Source: Zhengella sedimenti (GTDB lineage Bacteria > Pseudomonadota > Alphaproteobacteria > Rhizobiales > Rhizobiaceae). From it: a stretch of DNA of 64,000 nt. The translations under genes and the position numbers were made by a program. The stretch lies in contig NZ_JBKFFP010000001.1 in NCBI RefSeq assembly GCF_046506625.1, positions 186,001 to 250,000 on the forward strand, given 5' to 3'. The notes below the pieces were generated by a model. The model searched no databases. It had not been told where the DNA came from and saw only the letters and a program-made list of their open reading frames with translations. Position 1 is the first letter of the stretch. Every line of letters starts with the position of its first letter. Below, piece after piece: positions 1 to 9,411 of this stretch.

Positions 1-1
1 C

Positions 2-2515
2 CGCTCCAACCCGGCCGCCCACCGCAACGCGCTCATCGAGGCGGAAGCGGCGCGGCTTCGCGCCCGTCCGCCGGCCGGACCGGTCATCGCGGCCGGCTCC
101 ACCGGGTCGATTCCCGCAACAGCGCGCCTGCTCGGCGTGATCGCCCGGCTGGACATGGGCGCCGTTGTCCTGCCCGGCCTCGACATGGGCCTGGACGCGG
201 AAAGCTGGGCTCTGATCGGCAATCCGGATGCCGCGCCGTCGGTTTACGGCCACCCGCAATATGCGCTGAAGACGCTGCTCGCCCGGCTTGGCATCGAGCG
301 GCAGGATGTCGTGCGCATGGCGGAGGCGCCGCCCATTCTGCATCAACGGCGCGCCATCGTTTCGCAGGCGCTGCGCCCGGCCGAAACGACAGACCGGTGG
401 AGCGAAGACGCCGCCGCGATCCAGGGCGCCATCGGCGCCGGTGCGCTTGACGGTGTCGCGCTGGCCGAGGCCCGGCACGAACGCGAGGAAGCGATGGCCA
501 TTGCCGTAGCGCTGCGCAAGGCGATCGAGGACGGGCACGAACCGGCCGCGCTCGTCACCGGCGACCGGATGCTGGCGCGCCGCGTTTCCTCGGAACTGCT
601 GCGTTTCGGCATCACGGCCGACGATTCGGCCGGTACGCCGCTGGCCTCCGCCCCGCCGGCCACGCTGCTCATGCTGCTGGTCACGGCCGCGCTCAGGCCC
701 GGCGATCCGCTGGCGCTGCTGGCACTGGCAAAGCATCCGCTCACACATCTTGGGCTTGAACGCCCTGTCTTGCGCGAGACGGCGGAATTCTTCGACCTGG
801 CCGTGCTGCGCGGCGGCGCGGCGCGGCCCGACATTGCCACCCTGCCCGGTCTTGCAAATGACCGGTTGTCCGGCCTTGCCGACCGGCGCCCGCCGCACTG
901 GATCGAACGGCTGACGCCGGAACGCATTGCCGCGATCCTCGACCTTGCAAACCGCATGGCGCAGGCGGCGCAACCGCTCACCGCCCTGCGCGGCCAGGCG
1001 TCCGCCAGCGTCGCCGAACTGACGCGGGCCTGCGTTCTGGCGCTTGAAGCGACGGGCAGGCAGGAAGACGGCAGCCTGGCAGAACTCTATCGCGGCGATG
1101 CCGGCGACAGCCTGGCGGCGCTGCTGCGCGACCTGCTGGCGGCAGGGCAAGACACCATGCTGGCGCCCACCGAATGGCCCGATGCGCTCGCCGCCATCCT
1201 GGCCGGCGAGACGGTCAAGCCGCGCGCCGGCGGCGAGACCCGCGTCCACATCCTCGGCCAGCTTGAAGCGCGGTTGCAGGATTTCGGCTTCCTTGTCCTT
1301 GGCGGGCTGAACGAGGGAAGCTGGCCCCGTCAGGCGCAGGCCGACCGCTTCATGTCACGGCTGATGAAATCCATGATGGCGCTGGAACCGCCGGAGCGGC
1401 GCATCGGCCAGGCGGCGCACGATTTCGAGATGGCGCTTGGCGCGCCGCGCCTGCTGATCACCCGTTCGGTCCGTCAGGACAACTCGCCGGCCACCCGCTC
1501 GCGCTGGCTGCAAAGGCTGCTGACCCTGTGCGGGCCGGAGGCCGAAGCCGCGCTGCTGGCGGACGGGCAGAAGCTGATCGGCTGGGCGCGCATGCTGGAC
1601 CAGGCCGACCGGGTGCCCTTTGCCGAACGGCCGGCACCGAAGCCGCCGCTGGACAGGCGCCCGCGGCATTTTACGGTGACCGAGATCGAGACGCTGCGGC
1701 GCGATCCCTATGCCATCTTCGCGCGCAAGATCCTCAAGCTGAAGCCGCTGGAACCGCTGGTGGGCGATCCGGGCGCGGCGGAACGCGGAACGCTGTTCCA
1801 CGAGATCCTGCACCGGTTCACGAAAGAGGGCATCGACCCGGCGAGCGACGATGCGGCGGAGCGGCTGACCGCCATCGGGCGGACCTGTTTCGATGAACTG
1901 GCCTTGCCGGACGATATCGAGGCGGTGTGGTGGCCGCGCTTCACCGCCATGATTCCCGGTCTCATCGCCTGGGAAGCCGGCCGCAAGCGGGCCGGGATGC
2001 AGGCAAGGGCAGAAGTGGACGCCAGGGCGACACCGGTCGAAGAGACCGGCGTGCTCCTTTCGGGGCGGGCCGACCGCATCGACCTTGGCGACGGGTCCGC
2101 CGACATTCTCGACTACAAGACCGGCACGCCGCCCTCGGCGAGGCAGGTGCGGGCCCTGCTTGCACCGCAATTGCCGCTGGAGGCCGCGCTCGTGCTGCGC
2201 GGCGCCTTCGACATGATTCCTGCCGGGACCGGTGCAGGCGACCTGGCCTATGTGCGGCTTGGCGCGCGCGGCGAGGTGGACCATAAAAGCGTTCTGGGCA
2301 GCGGCAAGGACGCCGTCTCAGGCGCGGAACTGGCGCAGCGTGGCTGGGAGAAGCTGGCCGGCCTTCTCATGCATTTCAACGATCCGTCCACGGGCTATGT
2401 CTCGCGCCTGATGCCGCTGGCGGAAGGCAGCATGGAAGGCGATTACGACCATCTGGCGCGGGTGCTGGAATGGTCGGCCGGAAGCGACGGCGAAGGCGGG
2501 GCGGACGGCGAATGA
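2..2515 (+). CDS. addB: AddB, double-strand break repair protein (5'-truncated by window)
   Basis: This is the C-terminal part of AddB, the nuclease/inactivated-helicase subunit of the AddAB (RecBCD-like) complex that processes double-strand breaks for RecA. The frame is open from base 2, so the gene starts upstream of the window; the ATG at 137 is internal. About 837 codons are visible. The motif AAGSTGSIPAT, followed by a conserved LPGLD stretch, is typical of alphaproteobacterial AddB. The PD-(D/E)XK nuclease lies near the end: a GTLFHEILHRF segment about 600 residues in and ILDYKTGTPPS at about 2107-2140, containing the catalytic D and K. The stop codon overlaps the addA start as ATGA, so the two are translationally coupled. 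Identification is firm; only the N-terminus is missing. Confidence 0.95.
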   Translation, partial: RSNPAAHRNALIEAEAARLRARPPAGPVIAAGSTGSIPATARLLGVIARLDMGAVVLPGLDMGLDAESWALIGNPDAAPSVYGHPQYALKTLLARLGIERQDVVRMAEAPPILHQRRAIVSQALRPAETTDRWSEDAAAIQGAIGAGALDGVALAEARHEREEAMAIAVALRKAIEDGHEPAALVTGDRMLARRVSSELLRFGITADDSAGTPLASAPPATLLMLLVTAALRPGDPLALLALAKHPLTHLGLERPVLRETAEFFDLAVLRGGAARPDIATLPGLANDRLSGLADRRPPHWIERLTPERIAAILDLANRMAQAAQPLTALRGQASASVAELTRACVLALEATGRQEDGSLAELYRGDAGDSLAALLRDLLAAGQDTMLAPTEWPDALAAILAGETVKPRAGGETRVHILGQLEARLQDFGFLVLGGLNEGSWPRQAQADRFMSRLMKSMMALEPPERRIGQAAHDFEMALGAPRLLITRSVRQDNSPATRSRWLQRLLTLCGPEAEAALLADGQKLIGWARMLDQADRVPFAERPAPKPPLDRRPRHFTVTEIETLRRDPYAIFARKILKLKPLEPLVGDPGAAERGTLFHEILHRFTKEGIDPASDDAAERLTAIGRTCFDELALPDDIEAVWWPRFTAMIPGLIAWEAGRKRAGMQARAEVDARATPVEETGVLLSGRADRIDLGDGSADILDYKTGTPPSARQVRALLAPQLPLEAALVLRGAFDMIPAGTGAGDLAYVRLGARGEVDHKSVLGSGKDAVSGAELAQRGWEKLAGLLMHFNDPSTGYVSRLMPLAEGSMEGDYDHLARVLEWSAGSDGEGGADGE

Positions 2516-5500
2516 GCGGCAAGCTGACGATCCCGGCCGATGTGATCGAGAGCCAGACCCGGGCCGCCAATCCGTCGATCTCGGCCTGGGTGTCGGCCAA
2601 TGCGGGATCCGGCAAGACGCATGTCCTGGCGTCGCGGGTCATACGCCTCCTGCTCGACGGCAACGACCCGCAAAAAATCCTCTGCCTGACCTATACCAAG
2701 GCGGCTGCAGCCAACATGGCGCATCGCATCTTCAGGACGCTCGGCGAATGGGCCATGGCCGGCGACACGAAACTGGCCGGCGACATCCGCGCGCTGACAG
2801 GCGAGTCACCGTCGCCACCTCGCTTGCGCGAGGCGCGCAAGCTTTTCGCGCGGGCGCTGGAGACGCCGGGCGGATTGAAGATCCAGACCATCCATGCCTT
2901 CTGCGAGGCGATCCTGCACCAGTTTCCGCTGGAAGCGAACATTGCCGGCCATTTCGAGATGCTCGACGGGCGGATGGAGGCCGCGCTGGTGGGCGAGGCG
3001 CGGCGCATGCTCCTGACCGCCGCCGGCAGGGACGGGACCGGCCTTGCCGACGCCTTCGCCACGGTGCTGGCGCGTGCGGGCGAGACCGGACTGGACGCGC
3101 TGATGCGCGAGATCGTGACGCGGCGGGACGACCTGACCCTGTGGCTCGAACATGGCGGCGGAGCCGATGGCTGCCGGGCGGACCTGCTGGCCCTGTTCGG
3201 GCTCGATCCTCTGACAAGCGCGGAACGGATCGCGGCTGATGCCTGGCCATTGCCCGGATGCGACCCCGCCTTCATCGCCGCGATGGATGACTGGGCGTTG
3301 GCCAATGGCGCGACGCGGGCGCGCGACTCCTGCACATATGCCGCCGTTCAGGCCTGCGCGGAGACCGATCCCCTCACCCGGCTTCACGCCATTGCCGGCT
3401 CGCTGCTCAACGGAAAGGGAGAGCCCTATAACGCAACGTGGCTCTTTCCGTCCGCCATGCGCAAGGCCATGCCCGATCTCGAAGCGCGTTACCTTGCCGG
3501 CGCCGGGGCCGCGGCGCAGGCGCTCGACCGCCTGGCGACGCTCGATATGGCCGACAATACGGCCGCGGCGCTGACCATCGCCGACCGTCTGATCGCGCGC
3601 TACGAGGCGCTCAAGCGGGCGCGCGGCTTCCTCGATTTCAATGACCTGATCCGCCGCACCGCCAACCTTCTGCAGCGCCAGGACGCAGCGGCATGGGTGC
3701 ACTACAAGCTGGACCGGGGCATCGACCACATCCTCGTCGACGAGGCGCAGGACACCAGCCCCGTGCAATGGGACGTCATCAAGGGACTGGCAGCGGAGTT
3801 CTTCGCCGGCCAGGGCGCCCGCGACAACGTGACCCGCACCGTTTTCGCCGTGGGCGACGAGAAGCAGTCGATCTACTCCTTCCAGGGCGCCGAACCGGAT
3901 GCCTTCGACGCCACACTCGGCCATTTCCGGGACCTGACGGCAGCGGCCGGGCAGCCGCTGGAGCCGGTGAAACTCACCTACTCGTTCCGCTCCACGCCGG
4001 ACGTGCTGCGCGCGGTGGACACCGTCTTCGCGGCGGAAGCCGTGCGCAAGGGCCTGACGCGCTATGGCGACGTGCTCGAACACAAGGCGGTGCGCGAGGG
4101 CCATCCCGGTCACGTCGAGGTCTGGCCGTCGATCGAGGCCGCGGCGAATGACGAGGAAGAGGACTGGACCAGGGGCATCGATCACGCCACTGCGCCCGCG
4201 GTGGAACTTGCCAACCGCATCGCCGCCACGGTGGACCACTGGCTGAAGACTGGCGAGACGCTTCCCGGACAGGGCCGCGCCATCGCGGCAGGCGACGTGC
4301 TGGTGCTGGTGCGCAAGCGGGACCGCTTCATCCACGCGCTTTCGAGGGCGCTGAAGAACCTCGGCATCCCGGTGGCGGGCGCCGACCGGCTGAGCCTGCC
4401 GGCCCATATCGCGATCAAGGACATGATGGCCATCGGCCGCTTCGTGATGCAGCCCGAGGATGACCTTTCATTGGCCGCCGTGCTCAAGAGCCCCGTCTTC
4501 GGCCTGGATGACGGGGACCTGATGGATCTCGGGCTGGACCGGCCCGCCACCCGCAGCCTGTGGCGGACGCTCTGCACAGCGGCGGCAGGCAACCCGCGCT
4601 ACCAGGCCGCCGAAACGCTGCTACGGGCCTGGCGCGCCGAAGCCGGCTACCGCCGGCCCGCCGACTTCTACGCCGGCCTGCTGGCGCGCGATGGCGTGCG
4701 GCGGCGCATGGTGGCGCGGCTCGGCGCGGAGGCCGACGAGATCCTCGACGAGTTCCTCGCCTTTGCGATGGCACAGGAGCGCACCGGCGTCACCGACATG
4801 GAGAGCCTGCTCGCCACGCTGGAAACGAGCGCCCCGGAAATCAAGCGCGAAATGGACCAGAACCGCACGGAACTCCGCATCATGACCGCCCATGCCGCCA
4901 AGGGGCTGGAAGCGCCGGTCGTGTTTCTCGTCGACAGCGGCTCGGCGCCGGTGGTGGCGCAGAACCGGCCGGCGCTGACCCCTTTCAAGCCGGAGGGCAG
5001 CGCGGTCAAGCGCTTCGTATGGCGCGCCGGCGCAGGCAGGAACGAGGCACTGGCGCTGATCGACGCGCAGAACGATGCCCGTGCCGAAGACGAATACCGG
5101 CGGCTGCTCTATGTCGGCATGACGCGGGCGGAAGACCGGCTGGTCATCTGCGGCTATCACGGCAAGACAGGCCAGAAGGACGGCACATGGCAGAAGCTGG
5201 CCCATGAGGGGCTGGCCGGATCGCCCCATGCCCGCGAGACGGTGCATCCCGTGACCGGTGAAACCATCCTTGTCTACCGCGAGAGCGAAGGCGGCGGCCA
5301 GGCGGTGGCCGCGGCGAAGGCGGCGAAGGCGGGACCGGCCGAGCCCGAGCCACTGCCCTTCGACCCGTCGGCGAGGCCGGTTTCCGCCGACCCGATGCCG
5401 CGGCCGCTGTCGCCTTCCGGCGCGGCCCTCATCATCGACCCGCAGGCCGGCGACGCGCCACCGATGGGTTCGCCCGTGCTCGACGCGCCGGACATGGCAC

Positions 5501-6030
5501 CGCTTGCCATCCGGCGGGGCATTGCCGTGCACACCCTGTTCCAGATGCTGCCGGATGTCGCGCCGGACCGGAGGACGGCGACGGCGCGGGCATGGCTGGC
5601 ACGCAACGCGGCCGACTGGCCGGAAGGCGAAGCCGAGCGGTCACTCCGAACCGTCCTCGCCATTTTGGCGGACGGGACGCTGGGCGACGTGTTCGGCCCC
5701 GGGTCGCGCGCGGAGGTGCCCGTTTCTGGCCATGTCGAGATCGCCGGCCGGAGGCATCCGGTCTCCGGAATCATCGACAGGCTCAGCGTGAGCGAGGATC
5801 GCGTGCTGGCGCTGGACTACAAGACCAACCGGCCGCCGCCGGCATCGCTGGAGCAGGTGCCTGCCGCCTATGTGGTGCAGATGGCGCTCTACAAGGCGCT
5901 GCTCCAACAGCTCTGGCCGGACCGACCCGTCGCCTGCGCCCTGCTTTTCACCGAGGCGGCGCGGCTGATCACGCTGCCCGATGCGGCTATGGACGAGGCA
6001 CTGGCGCGGCTGCGCCGTCATCAGGCGTGA
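2512..6030 (+). CDS. addA: AddA, helicase-nuclease subunit of AddAB
   Basis: AddA is the 3'-5' UvrD-type helicase and second nuclease of the AddAB recombination complex. The 1172-aa product has a Walker A motif (SANAGSGKT, residues 28-36), a Walker B segment with LVDEAQDTSP near residue 407, a UvrD motif with GDEKQSIYSFQGA near 448, and a C-terminal RecB-type nuclease with ALDYKTNRPPP near residue 1100. I chose the ATG at 2512 because it overlaps the addB stop (ATGA) and gives the usual N-terminus MSGKLTIP; a longer start at 2470 would add an arginine-rich tail inside addB. trxA follows 75 bases later, a common rhizobial arrangement. Confidence 0.96.
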   Translation: MSGKLTIPADVIESQTRAANPSISAWVSANAGSGKTHVLASRVIRLLLDGNDPQKILCLTYTKAAAANMAHRIFRTLGEWAMAGDTKLAGDIRALTGESPSPPRLREARKLFARALETPGGLKIQTIHAFCEAILHQFPLEANIAGHFEMLDGRMEAALVGEARRMLLTAAGRDGTGLADAFATVLARAGETGLDALMREIVTRRDDLTLWLEHGGGADGCRADLLALFGLDPLTSAERIAADAWPLPGCDPAFIAAMDDWALANGATRARDSCTYAAVQACAETDPLTRLHAIAGSLLNGKGEPYNATWLFPSAMRKAMPDLEARYLAGAGAAAQALDRLATLDMADNTAAALTIADRLIARYEALKRARGFLDFNDLIRRTANLLQRQDAAAWVHYKLDRGIDHILVDEAQDTSPVQWDVIKGLAAEFFAGQGARDNVTRTVFAVGDEKQSIYSFQGAEPDAFDATLGHFRDLTAAAGQPLEPVKLTYSFRSTPDVLRAVDTVFAAEAVRKGLTRYGDVLEHKAVREGHPGHVEVWPSIEAAANDEEEDWTRGIDHATAPAVELANRIAATVDHWLKTGETLPGQGRAIAAGDVLVLVRKRDRFIHALSRALKNLGIPVAGADRLSLPAHIAIKDMMAIGRFVMQPEDDLSLAAVLKSPVFGLDDGDLMDLGLDRPATRSLWRTLCTAAAGNPRYQAAETLLRAWRAEAGYRRPADFYAGLLARDGVRRRMVARLGAEADEILDEFLAFAMAQERTGVTDMESLLATLETSAPEIKREMDQNRTELRIMTAHAAKGLEAPVVFLVDSGSAPVVAQNRPALTPFKPEGSAVKRFVWRAGAGRNEALALIDAQNDARAEDEYRRLLYVGMTRAEDRLVICGYHGKTGQKDGTWQKLAHEGLAGSPHARETVHPVTGETILVYRESEGGGQAVAAAKAAKAGPAEPEPLPFDPSARPVSADPMPRPLSPSGAALIIDPQAGDAPPMGSPVLDAPDMAPLAIRRGIAVHTLFQMLPDVAPDRRTATARAWLARNAADWPEGEAERSLRTVLAILADGTLGDVFGPGSRAEVPVSGHVEIAGRRHPVSGIIDRLSVSEDRVLALDYKTNRPPPASLEQVPAAYVVQMALYKALLQQLWPDRPVACALLFTEAARLITLPDAAMDEALARLRRHQA

Positions 6031-6105
6031 CAAAGATGTGACTTGAACAGCGTTGCCCGAAAGACCACATTGGCGGCAACACGATTCCTGCAAGGAGAAC
6101 GAAGA

Positions 6106-6429
6106 ATGGCGACCGTCAAGATCGACAAATCCAATTTCCAGTCCGACGTGCTTGGCGCCGCCGAGCCGGTGGTGGTGGATTTCTGGGCCGAATGGTGCGG
6201 CCCGTGCAAGATGATTGCCCCGGCGCTCGACGAGATCGCCGGCGAAATGGCCGGCAAGATCAAGATCGCCAAGGTCAATATCGACGAGAACCCGGAACTG
6301 GCGGCCCAGTATGGCGTGCGCTCCATCCCGACGCTGATGATCTTCAAGGGCGGTGAAGTGGCCGACATGAAGGTGGGCGCCGCGCCCAAGACGGCCCTGT
6401 CGTCCTGGATTTCCGGCGCGGTGGCCTGA
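6106..6429 (+). CDS. trxA: Thioredoxin
   Basis: This is a 107-aa single-domain thioredoxin, a cytoplasmic disulfide reductase that recycles enzymes such as ribonucleotide reductase and, relevant here, the APS reductase and arsenate reductase families encoded elsewhere in the window. The active site WCGPC lies in the segment FWAEWCGPCKMIAP, and the cis-proline loop is SIPTLMIF. The start at 6106 is preceded by AAGGAG at 6092-6097. An upstream in-frame ATG at 6043 would add 21 non-thioredoxin residues and is rejected. A strong terminator follows. Confidence 0.96.
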   Translation: MATVKIDKSNFQSDVLGAAEPVVVDFWAEWCGPCKMIAPALDEIAGEMAGKIKIAKVNIDENPELAAQYGVRSIPTLMIFKGGEVADMKVGAAPKTALSSWISGAVA

Positions 6430-6483
6430 GCCGTCACGCCTGGACACACGGCCCGTGAGGCCGTGAACGAAACAGCTGTCGAA

Positions 6484-6508
6484 CCCCGGTGCCTCGCGCC
6501 GGGGTTTT
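6484..6508 (+). terminator. Rho-independent terminator after trxA
   Basis: CCCCGG and CCGGGG pair across a 9-base loop and are followed by TTTT. It sits 55 bases after the trxA stop and faces the end of the convergent comM gene. Confidence 0.8.
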
Positions 6509-6557
6509 CCATTTTCTGCGGCCGGGCGTAATCGCGGCCACGGCCCCATGCCGCCGC

Positions 6558-8090
6558 TCAGGCCGCCGACGCCATGCGTTCGCCTGCCATGCGGTAGGAA
6601 ATGGATTCGGCCAGATGGATGCGGCCGACGGTTTGCGCCCCGTCGAGATCGGCCAATGTCCGTGCAACCTTCAGGATGCGGTGATAGGCGCGGGCGGAAA
6701 AACCGGCCTTCTCGGCGGCATCATGGAGCAGTTGCAGACCGGCGGCATCGGGGTTTGCCACCTGTTCGACCAGTGCCGTCGGGCAATGGGCATTGGTTGA
6801 TGCCGGCGGCAGGCCAAGAGCCTGGTAGCGTTCGGACTGGATGAGCCGGGCCTTTTCCACGCGGCGCGCCACGACAGCCGACGTCTCCGCGGCGGACGGG
6901 CGGATCAGGTCGGTCGCCGTCACGGCGGGCACATCGATGCGCAGGTCGATACGGTCGAGGAGCGGGCCGGAGATGCGCGCCTGGTAATCAGCCTGGCATT
7001 TGGGTCCGCGCGGGCAGCGATGCCCCGGTTCGCCCGCCATGCCGCAGCGGCACGGGTTCATCGCGGCAACAAGCTGGATGCGGGCGGGATAGGAGACGCG
7101 GTGGTTGGCGCGCGCAATGAAGCACTCCCCGCTTTCCAGCGGCTGGCGCAGGGAATCCAGCACGGCGGGCGAGAATTCCGGTAACTCGTCGAGGAAGAGC
7201 ACGCCGTTATGCGCCATGGACACCTCGCCCGGCCGGGCACGGAACCCGCCGCCGACCATGGCCGCCATCGATGCGGAATGGTGGGGCGCGCGGAACGGGC
7301 GCCGGTCGGACAGCTTGCCGCCGGCCAGTTCCCCGGCGATGGAGGCGATCATCGAGACATCGAGCAGTTCGCGCGGCGTCAGGCGCGGCAGGATCGAGGG
7401 CAGGCGCTGGGCCAGCATGGACTTTCCCGATCCGGGCGGCCCGACCATGAGCAGGTTGTGCCCGCCGGCAGCGGCGATCTCGAGCGCCCGCTTGGCCGTT
7501 TCCTGGCCCTTGATGTCGGCCATGTCGGGCAGGTTCGCCGGCGCCTGGCGGATCATCGGCTCCGGGCGCGACAGGACCTGCGTGCCGCGGAAATGATTGG
7601 CGATGGCGATCAGGCTGCGCGGGGCGAGGATGTCCATGTCCGCACCCGCCCAGGCCGCCTCGGCCCCGGACCCGTGCGGACAGATCAGTCCGAGCCCCTC
7701 GGCATTGGCGCCCATGGCGGCCGGGAGCGCTCCGGCCACCGGCGCGATGGTTCCGTCGAGCGCCAGTTCGCCGAGAACGACATAGGAGGCCAGCGCATCG
7801 GGCGGAATCGCACCGAGCGCGGCCATGAGGCCGAGCGCGATCGGCAGATCGTAGTGGCTGCCCTCCTTGGGCAGGTCGGCCGGCGCGAGATTCACCGTCA
7901 CCTTCCGGACCGGCATGGTGAGGCCGGAGGCATGAAGCGCTGCCTGCACGCGCTCTCGGCTCTCGGCAACCGCCTTGTCCGGCAGGCCGACGATGTGCAT
8001 GTTCATCTTGCCGGGCGCGACCATGACCTGGACGTCGACCGGAACAGCCTCGATTCCCTGAAAGGCAACCGTGCGGACACGTGACACCAT
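6558..8090 (-). CDS. comM: YifB/ComM family Mg-chelatase-like AAA ATPase
   Basis: The 510-aa protein belongs to the ComM/YifB family. In naturally transformable bacteria ComM is a hexameric helicase promoting branch migration during recombination of incoming DNA; whether that applies here is inference. It has an N-terminal Lon-like ChlI domain (MVSRVRTVAFQGIEAVPVDV), a Walker A GPPGSGKS near residue 216, a Walker B region LFLDELPEF, and the C-terminal Mg-chelatase domain with paired cysteines (CRCGMAGEPGHRCPRG). Length is normal for the family. It lies downstream of gshB on the same strand, separated by a terminator, so it probably has its own promoter in 8091-8192. Confidence 0.93.
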   Translation of the reverse strand: MVSRVRTVAFQGIEAVPVDVQVMVAPGKMNMHIVGLPDKAVAESRERVQAALHASGLTMPVRKVTVNLAPADLPKEGSHYDLPIALGLMAALGAIPPDALASYVVLGELALDGTIAPVAGALPAAMGANAEGLGLICPHGSGAEAAWAGADMDILAPRSLIAIANHFRGTQVLSRPEPMIRQAPANLPDMADIKGQETAKRALEIAAAGGHNLLMVGPPGSGKSMLAQRLPSILPRLTPRELLDVSMIASIAGELAGGKLSDRRPFRAPHHSASMAAMVGGGFRARPGEVSMAHNGVLFLDELPEFSPAVLDSLRQPLESGECFIARANHRVSYPARIQLVAAMNPCRCGMAGEPGHRCPRGPKCQADYQARISGPLLDRIDLRIDVPAVTATDLIRPSAAETSAVVARRVEKARLIQSERYQALGLPPASTNAHCPTALVEQVANPDAAGLQLLHDAAEKAGFSARAYHRILKVARTLADLDGAQTVGRIHLAESISYRMAGERMASAA

Positions 8091-8192
8091 GTGTCATCCC
8101 CTTCGCGGACCGCCCCCCCAGCAGCCCGCCGCTCATGTGTCAGCACGCATCATATTGAAAATCACAACCGGCGGAAGAAATCAAGAACAAAG

Positions 8193-8221
8193 CAAAAACA
8201 TTCCACCCGCCGCGGTGGAAT
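8193..8221 (-). terminator. Terminator of gshB (minus strand)
   Basis: The perfect 8-bp stem ATTCCACC/GGTGGAAT (8200-8207 with 8214-8221, 6-base loop) is followed on the minus strand by GTTTTT. It lies 44 bases past the gshB stop. Confidence 0.8.
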
Positions 8222-8264
8222 TTGGTTGCATGCGGTTGCAATGGCGGAACAGAAGCCTTGCGGC

Positions 8265-9209
8265 TCAGCCGGCGCGGCGTTTCTCGACCGCATCCCAGAA
8301 CAGGGCCGCGATGTCCGCGCCGCCGAACTTCTTCACCTCGCGCACCCCGGTGGGAGAGGTGACGTTGATCTCGGTCAGCCAATCGCCGATGACGTCGATG
8401 CCCACGAGAATGAAGCCGCGCTCGCGCAGCGCCGGACCGATGCGGGCGCAGATTTCCTTCTCCCGCGCGGTCAGTTCGGAATGCTCGGCCCTGCCGCCGA
8501 CATGCATGTTGGAACGGCTGTCGTGCTCGGCCGGCACGCGGTTGATCGCGCCCACCGGTTCGCCCTCGATGAGGATGATCCGCTTGTCTCCCTTGCGCAC
8601 GGCGGGCAGATATTGCTGCACGATGTAGGGCTCGCGGAACACCTGCTCGAACATTTCCAGCAGCGCCGCCAGGTTGCGGTCATCCTCGCGCATGTGAAAG
8701 ATGCCGGCGCCGCCATTGCCATAGAGCGGCTTGATGATGACATCGCCATGCTTGCGCCGGAAGGCGGCCACATCTTCGCGGTTGCGCGTGATCAGCGTCG
8801 CGGGCATCAGGTCGGCGAACTCGGTGACGAAGATCTTCTCCGGTGAATTGCGCACCCAGGCCGGATCGTTGACCACAAGCGTCGCCGGGTGGATGCGCTC
8901 AAGCATGTGGGTCGTGGTGATGTAGTTCATGTCGAAGGGCGGATCCTGGCGCAGGAGCACGACGTCCATTCCGGACAGGTCGGTGCGCACTGCCTCACCC
9001 AGGGTGAAATGGCTGCCCTTCACGTCGCGGACCTCGAGCGGCTCGAGCCAGGCATGGATGGCGCCGTCCTCCTGGGACAGGCTGTCCGGCGTGTAGTGGA
9101 AAAGGCTGTGGCCCCGCGCCTGCGCCTCCAGGCAGAGGGCGAAGGTGGTGTCGCCTTCGATCCCGATCGAGGAAACATGATCCATCTGGACCGCGATGTT
9201 GAGTGCCAT
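8265..9209 (-). CDS. gshB: Glutathione synthetase
   Basis: GshB performs the second, ATP-dependent step of glutathione synthesis, adding glycine to gamma-glutamylcysteine. The 314-aa product has the prokaryotic GSH-synthetase N-terminus (MALNIAVQMDHVSSI), the ATP-grasp glycine-rich loop KPLYGNGGAGIF, and the C-terminal signature LTEINVTSPTGVREV. The start at 9209 has an AGGGAG ribosome-binding site upstream on the minus strand; an in-frame start at 9317 would add 36 residues unlike the family. A palindrome, CCGGCTT-c-AAGCCGG (9230-9244), lies just upstream in the leader. Confidence 0.95.
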   Translation of the reverse strand: MALNIAVQMDHVSSIGIEGDTTFALCLEAQARGHSLFHYTPDSLSQEDGAIHAWLEPLEVRDVKGSHFTLGEAVRTDLSGMDVVLLRQDPPFDMNYITTTHMLERIHPATLVVNDPAWVRNSPEKIFVTEFADLMPATLITRNREDVAAFRRKHGDVIIKPLYGNGGAGIFHMREDDRNLAALLEMFEQVFREPYIVQQYLPAVRKGDKRIILIEGEPVGAINRVPAEHDSRSNMHVGGRAEHSELTAREKEICARIGPALRERGFILVGIDVIGDWLTEINVTSPTGVREVKKFGGADIAALFWDAVEKRRAG

Positions 9210-9411
9210 GCCCGCTTGCTCCCTGATGGCCGGCTTCAAGCCGGACCGGTGACGTCCGTCCTGCCCATGTATCGCCCGGCGGGCGTCTTGCCAATTCCAA
9301 ACAGCCGGGCGGCTCATCGCGGGTCACGGCGTTGACCGGCGCAGGGCATCACGATTTGTTCAGGATTTCGCGCCAGCATCGGGCAATCGCGATGGTTAAA
9401 CAGGGCAGTCC

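Noticed and set aside
137..2515. ATG at 137 as the addB start
   Set aside because: The frame is open to the window edge and the residues before the ATG match AddB, so the gene is truncated by the window.
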